Source: Sediminispirochaeta sp.
Lineage (GTDB): Bacteria; Spirochaetota; Spirochaetia; B11-G9
DNA length: 53,789 bases
Reading direction: 5' to 3'
NCBI GenBank assembly: GCA_024763455.1
Contig: JANTFL010000003.1
Location: 1 to 53,789, forward strand
The first letter of the stretch is position 1; each line of letters starts with the position of its first letter. Position numbers and translations under genes: made by a program. The notes under the pieces are model-generated. The model saw only the letters and a list, made by a program, of their open reading frames with translations, was not told the DNA's origin and ran no database searches. Positions 8,578 to 17,859 of this stretch are shown here, in pieces.

Positions 8578-9278
8578 AAATCCTCTGTATTGCTGATCAT
8601 ATCGATCCATTAGTGTATTCTGCAGGAATCAAGGAAAGATTCAAGGATATAGACCTGATAATAAGTGCAGGGGATCTCGATTTAAGCTATTATGGATATA
8701 TTGTCAGTTCTCTCAATAAACGCCTGTTTTTCGTTTTCGGAAACCATAACCTGAAGGAAATATACCACTTCAGGAAAGAGTATGCCAGCGATACTGAAGG
8801 ACGAGTTCCATTAGGAATATTACAGCGGACCTATGGGTCAACCTATATCGGGGGCCGCGTCGTAAAGGAAAAGGGTCTTCTCATCGCCGGTCTCGGTGGA
8901 AGTTATTCCTACAATAATGGAATGAATCAATACTCCGAGTTCCAAATGACACTGAAAATTCTGACTCTGCTTCCTTCGCTGATAATAAACAGAATCTTCA
9001 GGAAGAGATGGCTGGATATACTGGTAACCCATGCTCCGGTACGGGGGATAAACGATGGTGAAGATTTGTGCCACCGAGGATTCAAGGTATTCAGGTTGTT
9101 CCTCAGGCTCTTTAAACCTATGTATCATCTCCACGGACATGTTCATTTGTACGACATGAATACCAAGCGGGAAACACAGTTCGGTGAAACAACGATTATA
9201 AATATTTACGAAAGCTATATTTTGGAGGTGAATCTGGAAGATGTCAAACAACACCTATATAAATCAAAAAGCAAGTGA
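8574..9278 (+). CDS. Calcineurin-type metallophosphoesterase, probable CTG start
   Basis: Motifs: ADHIDP (residues 7-12), SAGDLD, FGNHN, VTHAP and HGHVH, the calcineurin-like phosphoesterase series. The first motif would normally be D-x-H; here it reads D-H-I-D. A GTG at 8613 would begin after this motif and delete a metal-binding strand. The frame is open upstream to CTG 8574, which overlaps the preceding TGA (CTGA) and has AGGGGAG six bases upstream, so CTG is the likely start (234 residues). Substrate is unknown; such enzymes hydrolyse phosphodiesters or phosphomonoesters with two metals. Its end overlaps the ParB-like gene by 38 bases, so three genes form a tightly coupled unit. Confidence 0.8.
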   Translation: MKILCIADHIDPLVYSAGIKERFKDIDLIISAGDLDLSYYGYIVSSLNKRLFFVFGNHNLKEIYHFRKEYASDTEGRVPLGILQRTYGSTYIGGRVVKEKGLLIAGLGGSYSYNNGMNQYSEFQMTLKILTLLPSLIINRIFRKRWLDILVTHAPVRGINDGEDLCHRGFKVFRLFLRLFKPMYHLHGHVHLYDMNTKRETQFGETTIINIYESYILEVNLEDVKQHLYKSKSK

Positions 9279-10158
9279 CGATTTTAATAAGGCCAAGTCA
9301 AAAGCTACACTGCATACGATACTTAACGCACTAACTCCTGAAAAGCAAAGGCTCCTTTCGCTGGAGGATGTCAAGAAACTCATTAAACCGAAAACTGAGA
9401 CATACCTGGGGATGAAAACGGTTCCTGTAAACCTGGTTGTCGGAAGCGAAGGAAGATATAAGGATTTTACAAAAGCATTCCTCCCGAAAAAAGAGTTCAG
9501 CAGGTCAAGATGGGAAAATGTTGATAAAGCACACCTTCAATCAATAATTCTTCCTCCAATAAAACTTTACGAAATTGGGGGGGTATACTTTGTACGTGAC
9601 GGAAACCACAGAGTTTCGGTGGCAAAGGCCCAGGGAGTTATGGATATTGATGCGGAAGTTATCCGCCTTGATACTGAAATAGACATTAAGCCTGGAATTT
9701 CTACTGAAGAATTGAAGAAGAAAGTTATTGAATACGAGAAAAACAGGATTTTTAAACAAACTGACTTAGGGAAAGTTATCAGCCCGGACTCCATATCTTT
9801 TACAGCAACAGGTCGGTTTGTGGAGATGCTCAGACATATTCAAGGACATAAATATTTCCTGAATGAAGATAAAGGAGAAGAGATCCCCTTTCTCGATGCT
9901 GCCCGGTCCTGGTATGAGAACCTGTATCTCCCTATTGTAAAGATAGTCAATGAAGAAAATATACTTTCCCGATTCCCGGGAAGAACAGAGGGAGACCTGT
10001 ATTTATGGATTGTGAAACACTGGGATCAGCTAAAAAAACACTATGGCGATAGTTTTTCCCTCCGCAGTGCTGCTTTGGATTATTCTGTCAGATTCGGCGT
10101 AGAAAAAAAATCTTTCTTTAAAAGACTTTATACATTCTTAAGGGACAGAAACCGTTAA
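9241..10158 (+). CDS. ParB/sulfiredoxin-fold protein (DUF4032-like)
   Basis: 305 residues. Residues ~55-140 carry a ParB-like core: VVGSEGRYKDF, then LPPIKLYEIGG, then VRDGNHRVSVAKAQG, where DGNHR corresponds to the D-G-x-H-R loop of ParB-like domains. The rest is helical and unrecognised. No helix-turn-helix typical of chromosome-partition ParB is evident, and no parA is nearby, so it is not a standard partition protein. Similar stand-alone proteins in other phyla are usually labelled transcriptional regulator without proof. The gene overlaps the phosphoesterase gene by 38 bases at its start and the convergent lipoprotein gene by 21 bases at its end. The function is unknown. Confidence 0.7.
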   Translation: MSNNTYINQKASDDFNKAKSKATLHTILNALTPEKQRLLSLEDVKKLIKPKTETYLGMKTVPVNLVVGSEGRYKDFTKAFLPKKEFSRSRWENVDKAHLQSIILPPIKLYEIGGVYFVRDGNHRVSVAKAQGVMDIDAEVIRLDTEIDIKPGISTEELKKKVIEYEKNRIFKQTDLGKVISPDSISFTATGRFVEMLRHIQGHKYFLNEDKGEEIPFLDAARSWYENLYLPIVKIVNEENILSRFPGRTEGDLYLWIVKHWDQLKKHYGDSFSLRSAALDYSVRFGVEKKSFFKRLYTFLRDRNR

Positions 10159-10791
10159 CTGATATCCGCAGCTTTCAGTTGTATCGTAACTGTACAGTGT
10201 TATAGAACTCAACGGGTCCTTAATATCCTTTGTAACAAGTTCCATAGCCGTTACTCCCGGTGTTATTGTAATTATCTTTACGACTGATCCTTCAGCATTC
10301 TTGAGATAAAGATAGTTCTCCCGGTATGAAGAGGTAACAGCAACCTCTGTACTGGTCACGGACAAGGAGGGAAGCTTTTTTTTGTTCGTACAGGCCGGAA
10401 TATAAATCTCTTTGGTATTCCTCCCGCCCCCTTTATCGACTGCAATAATTCGATAGTTCCCTTCAGGAGGCTGTACACCTCCCGGTGTCTTCAAACCGTT
10501 GGAACCTATCCACAACCGTGTATCAATAGTTTTCGTGTTCCATTCCTGATCGGTAAGCTTCCAGAATATTTCATCCGTATCGCTTATCAGGTATATGGAC
10601 TCAATATCTCCCTCCCCGTCCTCGTCATACAGGTTAACAAACAGAGAAAGTTTCTCAAAAAAAGCAGTATTTCCCTGGACACGGTAGATCTTCTGCCAGC
10701 TCACTCCCTGAATTTCAGGAGGGGCGCCTGAGCAGGACTGGGAAAAAATGATAAAAACCGTAATAAGTAGGTATCCTGCTATTTTCTGCAT
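10138..10791 (-). CDS. Predicted lipoprotein of unknown function
   Basis: 217 residues. The N-terminus has a hydrophobic core followed by SQSC, a lipobox-like site, so Cys20 is the likely acylated residue. The mature part is beta-rich, with two acidic turns (DEDGEGDIE, DTDEIF) and a PEGNYRIIAVDKGG segment that looks like an immunoglobulin- or fibronectin-type fold, but I cannot place it in a family. Start ATG 10791 has only a weak ribosome site. It lies 21 bases after the acyltransferase gene and is probably the last gene of that operon. Its 3' end overlaps the convergent ParB-like gene by 21 bases. Confidence 0.7.
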   Translation of the reverse strand: MQKIAGYLLITVFIIFSQSCSGAPPEIQGVSWQKIYRVQGNTAFFEKLSLFVNLYDEDGEGDIESIYLISDTDEIFWKLTDQEWNTKTIDTRLWIGSNGLKTPGGVQPPEGNYRIIAVDKGGGRNTKEIYIPACTNKKKLPSLSVTSTEVAVTSSYRENYLYLKNAEGSVVKIITITPGVTAMELVTKDIKDPLSSITLYSYDTTESCGYQLTVSVP

Positions 10792-10812
10792 CTCTGCTGC
10801 CTGTGGGGTATT

Positions 10813-11946
10813 CTAAACCGCTTTTTTTATTTGATTCTCAAAACTGATTACCGGGTTTGCGTAGGATTCCAGAACAATAGTTTTTACATCCTCCGGAAGT
10901 TTTTTATACCGTTTTAAAAACTTGATCGCTTCTGCTTTATCATACCTGTTACTGTATTTCCCGGTTCTTGACACAGTATCGTAAGCGATGTAGTTTGACT
11001 TCCACAACCTGTATCCGGTCTGAATCTTGCTGTCTATGGCCTCTGCAACTTCCTGCACCGTTTTAAATTCGCCTTCCAGAGGATTTGTAAACGAAAAATG
11101 GACATTTCCCTTATACCCTTTCATCCCGGCGGTCATATGAACCAGATCTTCGAACTTTCTCTTTATATGATTCCCGTACACCCTTTTTCGGTACAACGCC
11201 CATCCCTTGACCTTGTCGGTGGGATCAAACTCATAGGAGATGGAAACAGGGACAATCTTAACATACTTTACAAACTCGGTAAGTGACATCTCTTTTCTTT
11301 TGGCAAGATACAGCATTTTAATCACAGCCGGATTGGTGGTGTCGATACCGTCCTTTGCCCGTCCCTCCCTTTGAGCCACCCATACAGGTAAATGAGACTC
11401 AACAAGGCGGTTTATATACTCTGAAAGTTTCAAAGATTCTTTAACCTGATCCCGCATCGACAGATCCCGTTTCACAATAAAACCATTACTGATTCTTATC
11501 AAATCGGCAACTACATCGTTCATCATCAAGTTACTGCCGAAGGCTATGTGCGGGATAGTGAATCCGTTCTTATGAAGTACATGAATCATAAGTGCAGGGT
11601 CAAGAACTATATCCCGATGGTTTGATATAAATACATAACTCTCACCCGGATCCAGATAATCAAGCCCTGTATGTGAAATACTCTTTGTTGTATTTTTAAT
11701 AAGATATTTCACCGCCATACCAAGGGCAATCTTTGTTTTAAAATCCTCGGTCGTTTTAATTCCGATAAAATGGAACTTGATTAAAAGATTAAAAAGGAAA
11801 TCAACTGTCGATTTCAAAGAATCCGGAACCTCCGGAAAGAAAACTGACCGTATCCCTGAGGCAAGCCATTTATTACTGGTAATCTTTTTTAGTACCGGCC
11901 TGAGTTCTGCATCGGTATACGGGCGGATATCATCAAAGTCCATCAT
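10813..11946 (-). CDS. PlsC-like acyltransferase (1-acylglycerol-3-phosphate O-acyltransferase family)
   Basis: 377 residues. The acyltransferase signature appears as FISNHRDIVLDPALM, where His and Asp are separated by five residues rather than the usual four, or the nearer Asp in HRD takes part. The second conserved block is QREGRAKDG, equivalent to the E-G-x-R substrate-phosphate site. A third block, VPVSISYEFDP, matches the V-P-V strand of the family. It probably acylates a lysophospholipid or glycerol phosphate at the inner membrane. Its ATG overlaps the stop of the dihydroorotate-dehydrogenase-like gene by four bases (ATGA). The extra C-terminal ~120 residues are helical and charged. Confidence 0.78.
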   Translation of the reverse strand: MMDFDDIRPYTDAELRPVLKKITSNKWLASGIRSVFFPEVPDSLKSTVDFLFNLLIKFHFIGIKTTEDFKTKIALGMAVKYLIKNTTKSISHTGLDYLDPGESYVFISNHRDIVLDPALMIHVLHKNGFTIPHIAFGSNLMMNDVVADLIRISNGFIVKRDLSMRDQVKESLKLSEYINRLVESHLPVWVAQREGRAKDGIDTTNPAVIKMLYLAKRKEMSLTEFVKYVKIVPVSISYEFDPTDKVKGWALYRKRVYGNHIKRKFEDLVHMTAGMKGYKGNVHFSFTNPLEGEFKTVQEVAEAIDSKIQTGYRLWKSNYIAYDTVSRTGKYSNRYDKAEAIKFLKRYKKLPEDVKTIVLESYANPVISFENQIKKAV

Positions 11947-12926
11947 GAGATTCCGACAAGAGCCTTTACATACTGAGATCTCTCGTAGCTTTCGGGATGT
12001 TCACTGCTGCTTTGGGATAGCTTTCCTCTGAATGCATCAATTGTTTCGAAACCTTTCCCGTCCATCCAGTTCGAGAGATAGTCCCTGATTTCGGTAAGGG
12101 TATCAATTCCTTCATTCATCAGCACTGAACACAACTGGACACTTTTAGCTCCGGCAAGAAGCTGTTTTACCACCGCATCCCCGTTATGGATTCCTGTAGC
12201 TGCTGAAATATCAGCATCAACTTCCCCTGACATAAGGGCTACCCACTGCAGTGAAAGAGCCATCTCGACGGGATTGCTCAGGATTGGAGAGGGCTTTAAT
12301 TTCATCGTTTTCGTATCAATATCTATTTTATAAAATCTGTTAAAAAGAACCAGCCCGTCAGCACCTTCCCGGCTGAGTTGTTTGATAAATTTTCCCATGG
12401 CTGAAAAGTGGTAACCGATTTTCATTGCTACAGGAATCTTTACATGATTCTTTACTTTTTTAAGAATATCGAAGTATGCTTTCTCAATTGTTTCCCCATC
12501 GGTGTCCGGGTTTGATGGGAGAATAAAAACATTCAACTCCAGGGCATCCGCCCCGACATTCTGGAACCTTTCTGCATACTCTATCCAGTTTCCCGAAGAG
12601 ACACAGTTTATGCTTGGGATAACGGGCATTGAAACACTTTTTTTGGCTTTCTCTACCAGAGTAAGATATTCATTTAGATAATAGTCTTTACCCGAAGAGG
12701 CAAACATATCATAAGCATCGGTGTAAGCATTGTAATCCAGACCGCCAACCATCCGTTCCGTATCAAAAGTAATCTGTTCCTCAAACAGGGATTTTAGGAT
12801 TACCGCACCGGCACCGGCATCTTCACATCGTTTAACCCCATCAACACTTGATGTAAGGCTTGAACTTGCCACTATAACAGGATTTGAAAGATGTAAGCCC
12901 ATATATGTAGTTGAAAGATCTGCCAT
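11943..12926 (-). CDS. Dihydroorotate dehydrogenase-like flavoprotein
   Basis: 327 residues from ATG 12926, preceded six bases upstream by GAGGA; a GTG at 12932 sits against that site and is unlikely. The TIM-barrel flavoprotein pattern is clear: GLHLSNPVIVASSSLTS at the N-terminus, GAGAVILKSLFEEQI, PVIPSINC, ADALELNVF, PVAMKIG and GADGLVLFNRF. It belongs to the DHOD-like group found beside, but distinct from, true PyrD. Other pyrimidine genes are absent here, so a role in UMP synthesis is not assured; it may act on another dihydro-substrate. It is first in an operon with the acyltransferase and the lipoprotein. Confidence 0.8.
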   Translation of the reverse strand: MADLSTTYMGLHLSNPVIVASSSLTSSVDGVKRCEDAGAGAVILKSLFEEQITFDTERMVGGLDYNAYTDAYDMFASSGKDYYLNEYLTLVEKAKKSVSMPVIPSINCVSSGNWIEYAERFQNVGADALELNVFILPSNPDTDGETIEKAYFDILKKVKNHVKIPVAMKIGYHFSAMGKFIKQLSREGADGLVLFNRFYKIDIDTKTMKLKPSPILSNPVEMALSLQWVALMSGEVDADISAATGIHNGDAVVKQLLAGAKSVQLCSVLMNEGIDTLTEIRDYLSNWMDGKGFETIDAFRGKLSQSSSEHPESYERSQYVKALVGIS

Positions 12927-13001
12927 ACTCACTCCTCATATAAATAAAATACTCTATTTGTTATATCATAAATAAAAAAAAATGTGCAGATATTAATTAA
13001 A

Positions 13002-13031
13002 AAAGCCGGAGTTTTTTTTAACTCCGGCTTT
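13002..13031 (-). terminator. Rho-independent terminator of the serine/glycine operon
   Basis: Arms AAAGCCGGAGTT and AACTCCGGCTTT with a six-base loop. Read on the minus strand the hairpin is followed by TTTTTTAATTAA. It lies 16 bases after the gcvPB stop. Confidence 0.88.
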
Positions 13032-13046
13032 GATCTCTACAGCTTT

Positions 13047-14501
13047 TTATTCACTGATCCATCTTAAAACAGGCTTCTTTGCTGCCTGAACTTCATCGAT
13101 TCGTTTAACCGGTGTTAAAACTGGTGCAGCTTTCAGTTGTTCAGGATTATCCTTTGCCTTTTTATAGATTTCCAGCATAACGTCAGCAAAGTGGTCAAGG
13201 GTCTGTTTGGACTCTGTTTCTGTCGGCTCAATCATCATGGCCTCATGTACAATCAACGGAAAATAAATGGTCATGGGATGAATTCCCTTATCCAGCAATG
13301 CCTTTGCAACATCCAGAGCAGAAACACCGAACTCCTCTTTCATTGTTTCGGCTGAGAGGACAAACTCATGCATACAGGTATTGTCATAGGCAAGATGATA
13401 GGTAGCTTTAAGCCTTTCTTTTAAATAATTAGCATTAAGGACTGCCATCTCTGATGCTTTTTTAAGACCATCGCTTCCCATGGCAAGGATGTATGCATAC
13501 GCCCGTACAATAACACCTATGTTACCGTAGAAACCGGAAATTCTTCCGATTGTATCAGGTTTACTGCAGTCAAGAACGTACGTGTCCCCCTCTTTTTTGA
13601 CATCAGGAACAGGAAGGAAGGGAATAAGTTTGTCTCCCACAAGGACAGGTCCCGAACCAGGCCCACCGCCGCCGTGAGGAGTCGAGAAGGTTTTATGAAG
13701 GTTCAGGTGTATGACATCAAATCCCATATCTCCAGGACGCACCTTACCCATGATTGCATTCATGTTGGCTCCATCGTAATAAAGAAGCCCGCCGGCATCG
13801 TGAACCAGCTTAGCTATCTCTACGATATCCTTTTCAAACAGGCCGAGAGTATTCGGATTTGTGAGCATGATTCCTGCTACTTCATCGCTTAAATGTTCCT
13901 TCAGGCTCTCTACCGATACGAGTCCCCTTTCATCGGCCTGAACCTCTTCCACATCAAATCCTGAGATATGAGCTGAGGCAGGATTCGTACCATGTGCCGA
14001 AGTGGGTACGAGAACCTTGGTTCTTTTTGTATCGCCAGTTTTTTTAAAATATGCCTTAAACAGCTTCATTCCGGTATATTCACCATGAGCACCTGCAAAA
14101 GGCTGGAGAGTACCCCATTTCATTCCGGTTATCTCAGCGAGACTTTCTGTAGTCTTGTAGATAAGCTCCAGCATACCCTGTACGGTCTCTTCACTCTGGA
14201 GAGGATGAATATCTGCAAACTCAGGGAATGAGGCAACATCCTCGTTTATTTTTGGGTTGTACTTCATGGTACAGGATCCCAGAGGATAAAATCCAGCATC
14301 AACACCAAAACTTTTTGATGCAAGCTCAGTGTAATGACGGATGACATCTATCTCTGCTACCTGAGGGAGGGAAGCCGCTTTTTCTCTTTTTACCCCCCCG
14401 CTTATAAACTCACTGACAGGTTTGGCAGGTACATCCTGCTCCGGGAACCGGTACCCTACCCGTCCCTCTGAATACAGTTCAAATATCAGTTTATTACTCA
14501 T
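13047..14501 (-). CDS. gcvPB: Glycine dehydrogenase (decarboxylating) subunit 2
   Basis: 484 residues, the normal size for the C-terminal half of the split P-protein. With GcvPA it decarboxylates glycine using pyridoxal phosphate and passes the aminomethyl group to lipoyl-GcvH. The PLP-lysine motif [16 protein letters not shown] is present, preceded by [12 protein letters not shown]. Other typical blocks are [13 protein letters not shown] and [12 protein letters not shown]. The ATG overlaps the stop of gcvPA by four bases (ATGA), so the two subunits should be made together. It is the last gene of the operon, with a strong terminator directly after it. Confidence 0.96.
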   Translation of the reverse strand: MSNKLIFELYSEGRVGYRFPEQDVPAKPVSEFISGGVKREKAASLPQVAEIDVIRHYTELASKSFGVDAGFYPLGSCTMKYNPKINEDVASFPEFADIHPLQSEETVQGMLELIYKTTESLAEITGMKWGTLQPFAGAHGEYTGMKLFKAYFKKTGDTKRTKVLVPTSAHGTNPASAHISGFDVEEVQADERGLVSVESLKEHLSDEVAGIMLTNPNTLGLFEKDIVEIAKLVHDAGGLLYYDGANMNAIMGKVRPGDMGFDVIHLNLHKTFSTPHGGGGPGSGPVLVGDKLIPFLPVPDVKKEGDTYVLDCSKPDTIGRISGFYGNIGVIVRAYAYILAMGSDGLKKASEMAVLNANYLKERLKATYHLAYDNTCMHEFVLSAETMKEEFGVSALDVAKALLDKGIHPMTIYFPLIVHEAMMIEPTETESKQTLDHFADVMLEIYKKAKDNPEQLKAAPVLTPVKRIDEVQAAKKPVLRWISE

Positions 14502-15835
14502 TTAACTACCCTCTTTAAAAGATCAACAAGCCGGTCAATCTCTTCCTTCGACCGTTTCTCGGTAACAGCAATGGTTACGGCATCTTTCATTTCAGGATAG
14601 AACCTGCTTAACGGAACACCTCCGAAGATTCCCTCTTCCTCCAGCTTTTTCAGAACATCCCGGGCATCAGGTATTGTTACGGTAAACTCGTACAGAAAAT
14701 CATTTTCCGCCAACGGATTGAAACCACACTCGCCTGTCAGTCTTTCATAAAGATAGTGAGCTTTTCCACTGCTGAGCTCCACTGCCTTTTTCAGCCCGGT
14801 CCATCCCACAGTAGAAAGATATACGGCACTGGCAAGTGCAGCAAGAGCCTGGTTGGAACATATGTTTGATGTCGCTCTTTCCCGCTTTATATGCTGTTCC
14901 CGGGCTTGAAGGGTTAGTACAAAAGCCCTCTCTCCATCTTTGTCAACAGTCTGTCCGACAATTCTGCCGGGAATTTTCCTCATCAGCTTGCTTGTTGCCG
15001 CCATATATCCGACCGTCGGACCGCCGAAATATTTATCAAGACCAAAAACCTGTGTATCTCCAATTGCAATGTCCGCTCCCCATTCAGCCTGGGATTTCAG
15101 TACTCCCAAAGACATGGGGTTTGATGAGATAATGAAAAGTGACTTGTTTTCGTGAACGGCATCTGCAAAACCTTCCAGATCTTCGACATATCCAAAAAAG
15201 TTCGGGGTCTGAACAAGAACAGCCGCCACAGATTCATCAAGATGTTTTTTTAGTTCATCCAGATCGGTAAGATAGTTTTTGGATTGTAGAACCTTGAATT
15301 TAACATCATTATCAGAAAAGAAGGTTTTTACCACTTCCAGGGTATGAGGATGTACCGTATCCGAAATTATTACGGTATCTGCTTTCTTCCGGGTATTAAG
15401 AGCCATTGTAATAGCTTCGCTGGCTGCTGTATGCCCGTCATACAGAGATGCGTTCGAAACATCCAACCCGGTAAGTTCACAAATATGGGTCTGGAATTCA
15501 AAGATTGACTGCAGTACACCCTGAGAGATCTCTCCCTGATATGGTGTGTATGCAGAATAGAAGGTTGGCTGCTTGATTACATGCTTAACCACCGAAGGGA
15601 TAAGATGGTCGTAGGATCCACAGCCGAGAAAAGATACCCCCCTCTTGTTCTTCTGAGCAAGAGCACTCATCTTTTTGTAAACATCGTACTCTGAAATACC
15701 TTTGGGTAAATTCAGAGGTTCCTTTCTGTATATATCATCAGGGATATCAGCAAAGAGGTCATCGACAGAGTTTGCTCCGATAACCTCAAGCATTTCTTTG
15801 ATATCCCCTTCCGTTTGAGGCAGGTAAGGGAACAT
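14498..15835 (-). CDS. gcvPA: Glycine dehydrogenase (decarboxylating) subunit 1
   Basis: 445 residues, the N-terminal half of the two-subunit P-protein. Recognisable blocks are [12 protein letters not shown] near residue 70, [26 protein letters not shown] and the C-terminal [12 protein letters not shown]. This half lacks the PLP lysine, which is in GcvPB. AGGAG precedes the ATG at 15835. It follows gcvH by 8 bases and overlaps gcvPB by 4. The split P-protein is common in Firmicutes, Thermotogae and spirochaetes, whereas E. coli has one long GcvP. Confidence 0.96.
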   Translation of the reverse strand: MFPYLPQTEGDIKEMLEVIGANSVDDLFADIPDDIYRKEPLNLPKGISEYDVYKKMSALAQKNKRGVSFLGCGSYDHLIPSVVKHVIKQPTFYSAYTPYQGEISQGVLQSIFEFQTHICELTGLDVSNASLYDGHTAASEAITMALNTRKKADTVIISDTVHPHTLEVVKTFFSDNDVKFKVLQSKNYLTDLDELKKHLDESVAAVLVQTPNFFGYVEDLEGFADAVHENKSLFIISSNPMSLGVLKSQAEWGADIAIGDTQVFGLDKYFGGPTVGYMAATSKLMRKIPGRIVGQTVDKDGERAFVLTLQAREQHIKRERATSNICSNQALAALASAVYLSTVGWTGLKKAVELSSGKAHYLYERLTGECGFNPLAENDFLYEFTVTIPDARDVLKKLEEEGIFGGVPLSRFYPEMKDAVTIAVTEKRSKEEIDRLVDLLKRVVK

Positions 15836-15843
15836 AATTACTC

Positions 15844-16221
15844 CTATTTTTCCAAGAATTCTTTGTATGCGTCTGCATCCATAAGATCATCTAGTTCTGA
15901 AGGATCCGATAACTCTACTGCAAAAATATATGCCTCGTAGGGATCTTTGTTAATAAGTTCAGCTTCGTCTTCAAGGTCCTCATTTACCTCTACAATCTTA
16001 CCTGAAACAGGAGAATTAACCGGAGCTGCCGCTTTTACCGATTCAATGCTGGTTGCTTCTTCATCTTTCTCCACTTCCATGTCCACTTCAGGCAGTTCAA
16101 CATAGACAATATCTCCGAGTTCATGCTGAGCATGATCTGTAATACCTACATATCCAACAGAACCTTCAACACGTATCCACTCATGATCTTCTGTGTACTT
16201 TAAATCTCCAGGAATGTTCAT
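15844..16221 (-). CDS. gcvH: Glycine cleavage system H protein
   Basis: 125 residues, standard length. It is the lipoyl carrier that shuttles the aminomethyl group between GcvP, GcvT and the L protein. The lipoylated lysine lies in SIESVKAAAPVNSPVSG. The N-terminal segment YTEDHEWIRVEG is the family hallmark. AAGGAG precedes ATG 16221 at good spacing. No lipoate ligase, lipoate synthase or dihydrolipoamide dehydrogenase gene is in the window, so the L protein and lipoylation enzymes must be elsewhere. Confidence 0.97.
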   Translation of the reverse strand: MNIPGDLKYTEDHEWIRVEGSVGYVGITDHAQHELGDIVYVELPEVDMEVEKDEEATSIESVKAAAPVNSPVSGKIVEVNEDLEDEAELINKDPYEAYIFAVELSDPSELDDLMDADAYKEFLEK

Positions 16222-16245
16222 CGCTTTCTCCTTTTAATAATGAAA

Positions 16246-17361
16246 TTATGTATTTTTATAAAAAGGGGTTTTTACCAATTTTGCCTTTTTAAGCTTTCCA
16301 TTGATAGCAACCTCTATTTCATCGCCTGTTTTAAGACCCAATCCCCGTTTTACCAATACCAAACCAAGAAATTTGTTCAGCATTGGAGACTTTGTTCCAC
16401 TGGTTACAAAGCCTATTTCTTCGCCATTCAGATGAACAGTATATCCAGCCCGGGGTACTCCGCGGTCAACCATTTCGCAGCCTCTGAGGCTTCTGGGAAT
16501 TCCATTCTCCTTTTGGGAAACGAGAGCATCTTTTCCGCAAAAATCATCTTTTTCAAGTTTGACAAAGTAGGAAAGATTTGCTTCTAGAGGAGAAATATCC
16601 TTTGTAAGTTCGTGGCCGTAGAGCGGCAGTTTTGACTCAAATCTTAAAGTATCCCGTGCACCAAGACCACAGGGAATAACTCCCCTGTCCCTGGTAGACT
16701 GATAAAGAGTATTCCAGACATCCGCTGCATCTTCATTGGCTATGTATATTTCAAAACCATCTTCACCGGTATAACCTGTCCGTGAAATAATGGCAGATTT
16801 ACCTGCTATCTTAAGATCATCTCTGAAATGAAAAAACTTGATCTGTGCTGCTTCCGCTCCGACCAGTTCCTTCATATAATCGACAGCCTTGGGTCCCTGA
16901 AATGCGATCTGCGACATCTTTCCGGAAATATTTTCAAGATCAGGTTTTGAAGAAGATTTTTTTATCCACTCATTTTCTTCACTTATCCATTTGTAGTCTT
17001 TCTCTATATTGGAAGCGTTGACAACAAGAAGATACTTAACCCGGCTGTAGCGGTACACAAGAAGGTCATCGACAACACCGCCGTCAGGATAACACATAGG
17101 AGAATACATGCATTGATTGTCATGCATGGAAGCAACATCATTTGTAACCAGCCAATTGATAAACGTCTCTGCAGTTTCTCCTTCTACAGTAATTTCCCCC
17201 ATATGGGAAACATCAAAAAGGCCCGCATTTTCTCTTACGGCCATATGTTCTCCGATAATTCCTGCTTCGAAATTAACGGGGAGCTCCCATCCACCGAAAT
17301 CTATCAGTTTTACACCGTCATAGTCCTTGTAGACATCATATAAAACAGTTCTTTTCAGCAT
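16246..17361 (-). CDS. gcvT: Aminomethyltransferase (glycine cleavage T protein)
   Basis: 371 residues from ATG 17361, which has AGGAGG five bases upstream; a start at 17379 would place the ribosome site inside the gene. It transfers the methylene group from aminomethyl-lipoyl-GcvH to tetrahydrofolate and releases ammonia. Conserved blocks: LIDFGGWELPV, GLFDVSHMGEI, ISRTGYTGEDGFEIY, GLGARDTLRFE and LPLYGHEL. It follows the Lrp-type regulator gene by about 45 bases and has no evident terminator in between, so it is likely read from the serA promoter. Confidence 0.96.
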   Translation of the reverse strand: MLKRTVLYDVYKDYDGVKLIDFGGWELPVNFEAGIIGEHMAVRENAGLFDVSHMGEITVEGETAETFINWLVTNDVASMHDNQCMYSPMCYPDGGVVDDLLVYRYSRVKYLLVVNASNIEKDYKWISEENEWIKKSSSKPDLENISGKMSQIAFQGPKAVDYMKELVGAEAAQIKFFHFRDDLKIAGKSAIISRTGYTGEDGFEIYIANEDAADVWNTLYQSTRDRGVIPCGLGARDTLRFESKLPLYGHELTKDISPLEANLSYFVKLEKDDFCGKDALVSQKENGIPRSLRGCEMVDRGVPRAGYTVHLNGEEIGFVTSGTKSPMLNKFLGLVLVKRGLGLKTGDEIEVAINGKLKKAKLVKTPFYKNT

Positions 17362-17405
17362 AGTTCCTCCTAAGTACATTGCATATTTTTTATATAGACG
17401 GGATA

Positions 17406-17855
17406 CTATAATACATAGGGCACGTGTAAGTCTATTCCCTGATATACCACAAAGGTCTCAAAATCCTGAATTTTATCTACCTTTGCCAACTCCTCTGTAA
17501 AAAATTCGAGAAGCCCGAAGCCTTTTTCATCGTTAAGAAGGACATACATCAGGATGTCATACCTGCCGGTTACAACACTGACCGATACAACACCCCTGAG
17601 ATTGTTAAGTTCATGTGCCTTTTTCTCAAGTTCAACGGTGCTAAGCTTGGCTGCAACGATAATTACCTGATGCCCGGGCAAGGACTGAGGATCAACAAGA
17701 CCGGTAATCTGCAGCACCCCCTCTTCCATGAGTTTGTTAACCCTCGAGCGTACGGTATTTTCAGTAAGGGAAAGATCCTCGGCTATACTGCTGAAAGATT
17801 TCCTTCCGTCCTTGAGGTGTTTAATGATTGCAAGATTGGTCTCATCGATCTTCAT
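17406..17855 (-). CDS. Lrp/AsnC-family transcriptional regulator
   Basis: 149 residues. The N-terminal winged helix includes DGRKSFSSIAEDLSLTENTVRSRV-type sequence, with the recognition helix at about residues 30-45. The C-terminal RAM-like ligand domain contains VVSVSVVTGRYDI and a final DFETFVVYQ strand. Members bind amino acids and control amino-acid metabolism genes. It is encoded between serC and gcvT, in the same direction, so the natural prediction is control of this operon in response to glycine, serine or leucine (inference). An AGGAACGGA sequence upstream is a modest ribosome site. Confidence 0.88.
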   Translation of the reverse strand: MKIDETNLAIIKHLKDGRKSFSSIAEDLSLTENTVRSRVNKLMEEGVLQITGLVDPQSLPGHQVIIVAAKLSTVELEKKAHELNNLRGVVSVSVVTGRYDILMYVLLNDEKGFGLLEFFTEELAKVDKIQDFETFVVYQGIDLHVPYVL

Positions 17856-17859
17856 AATA

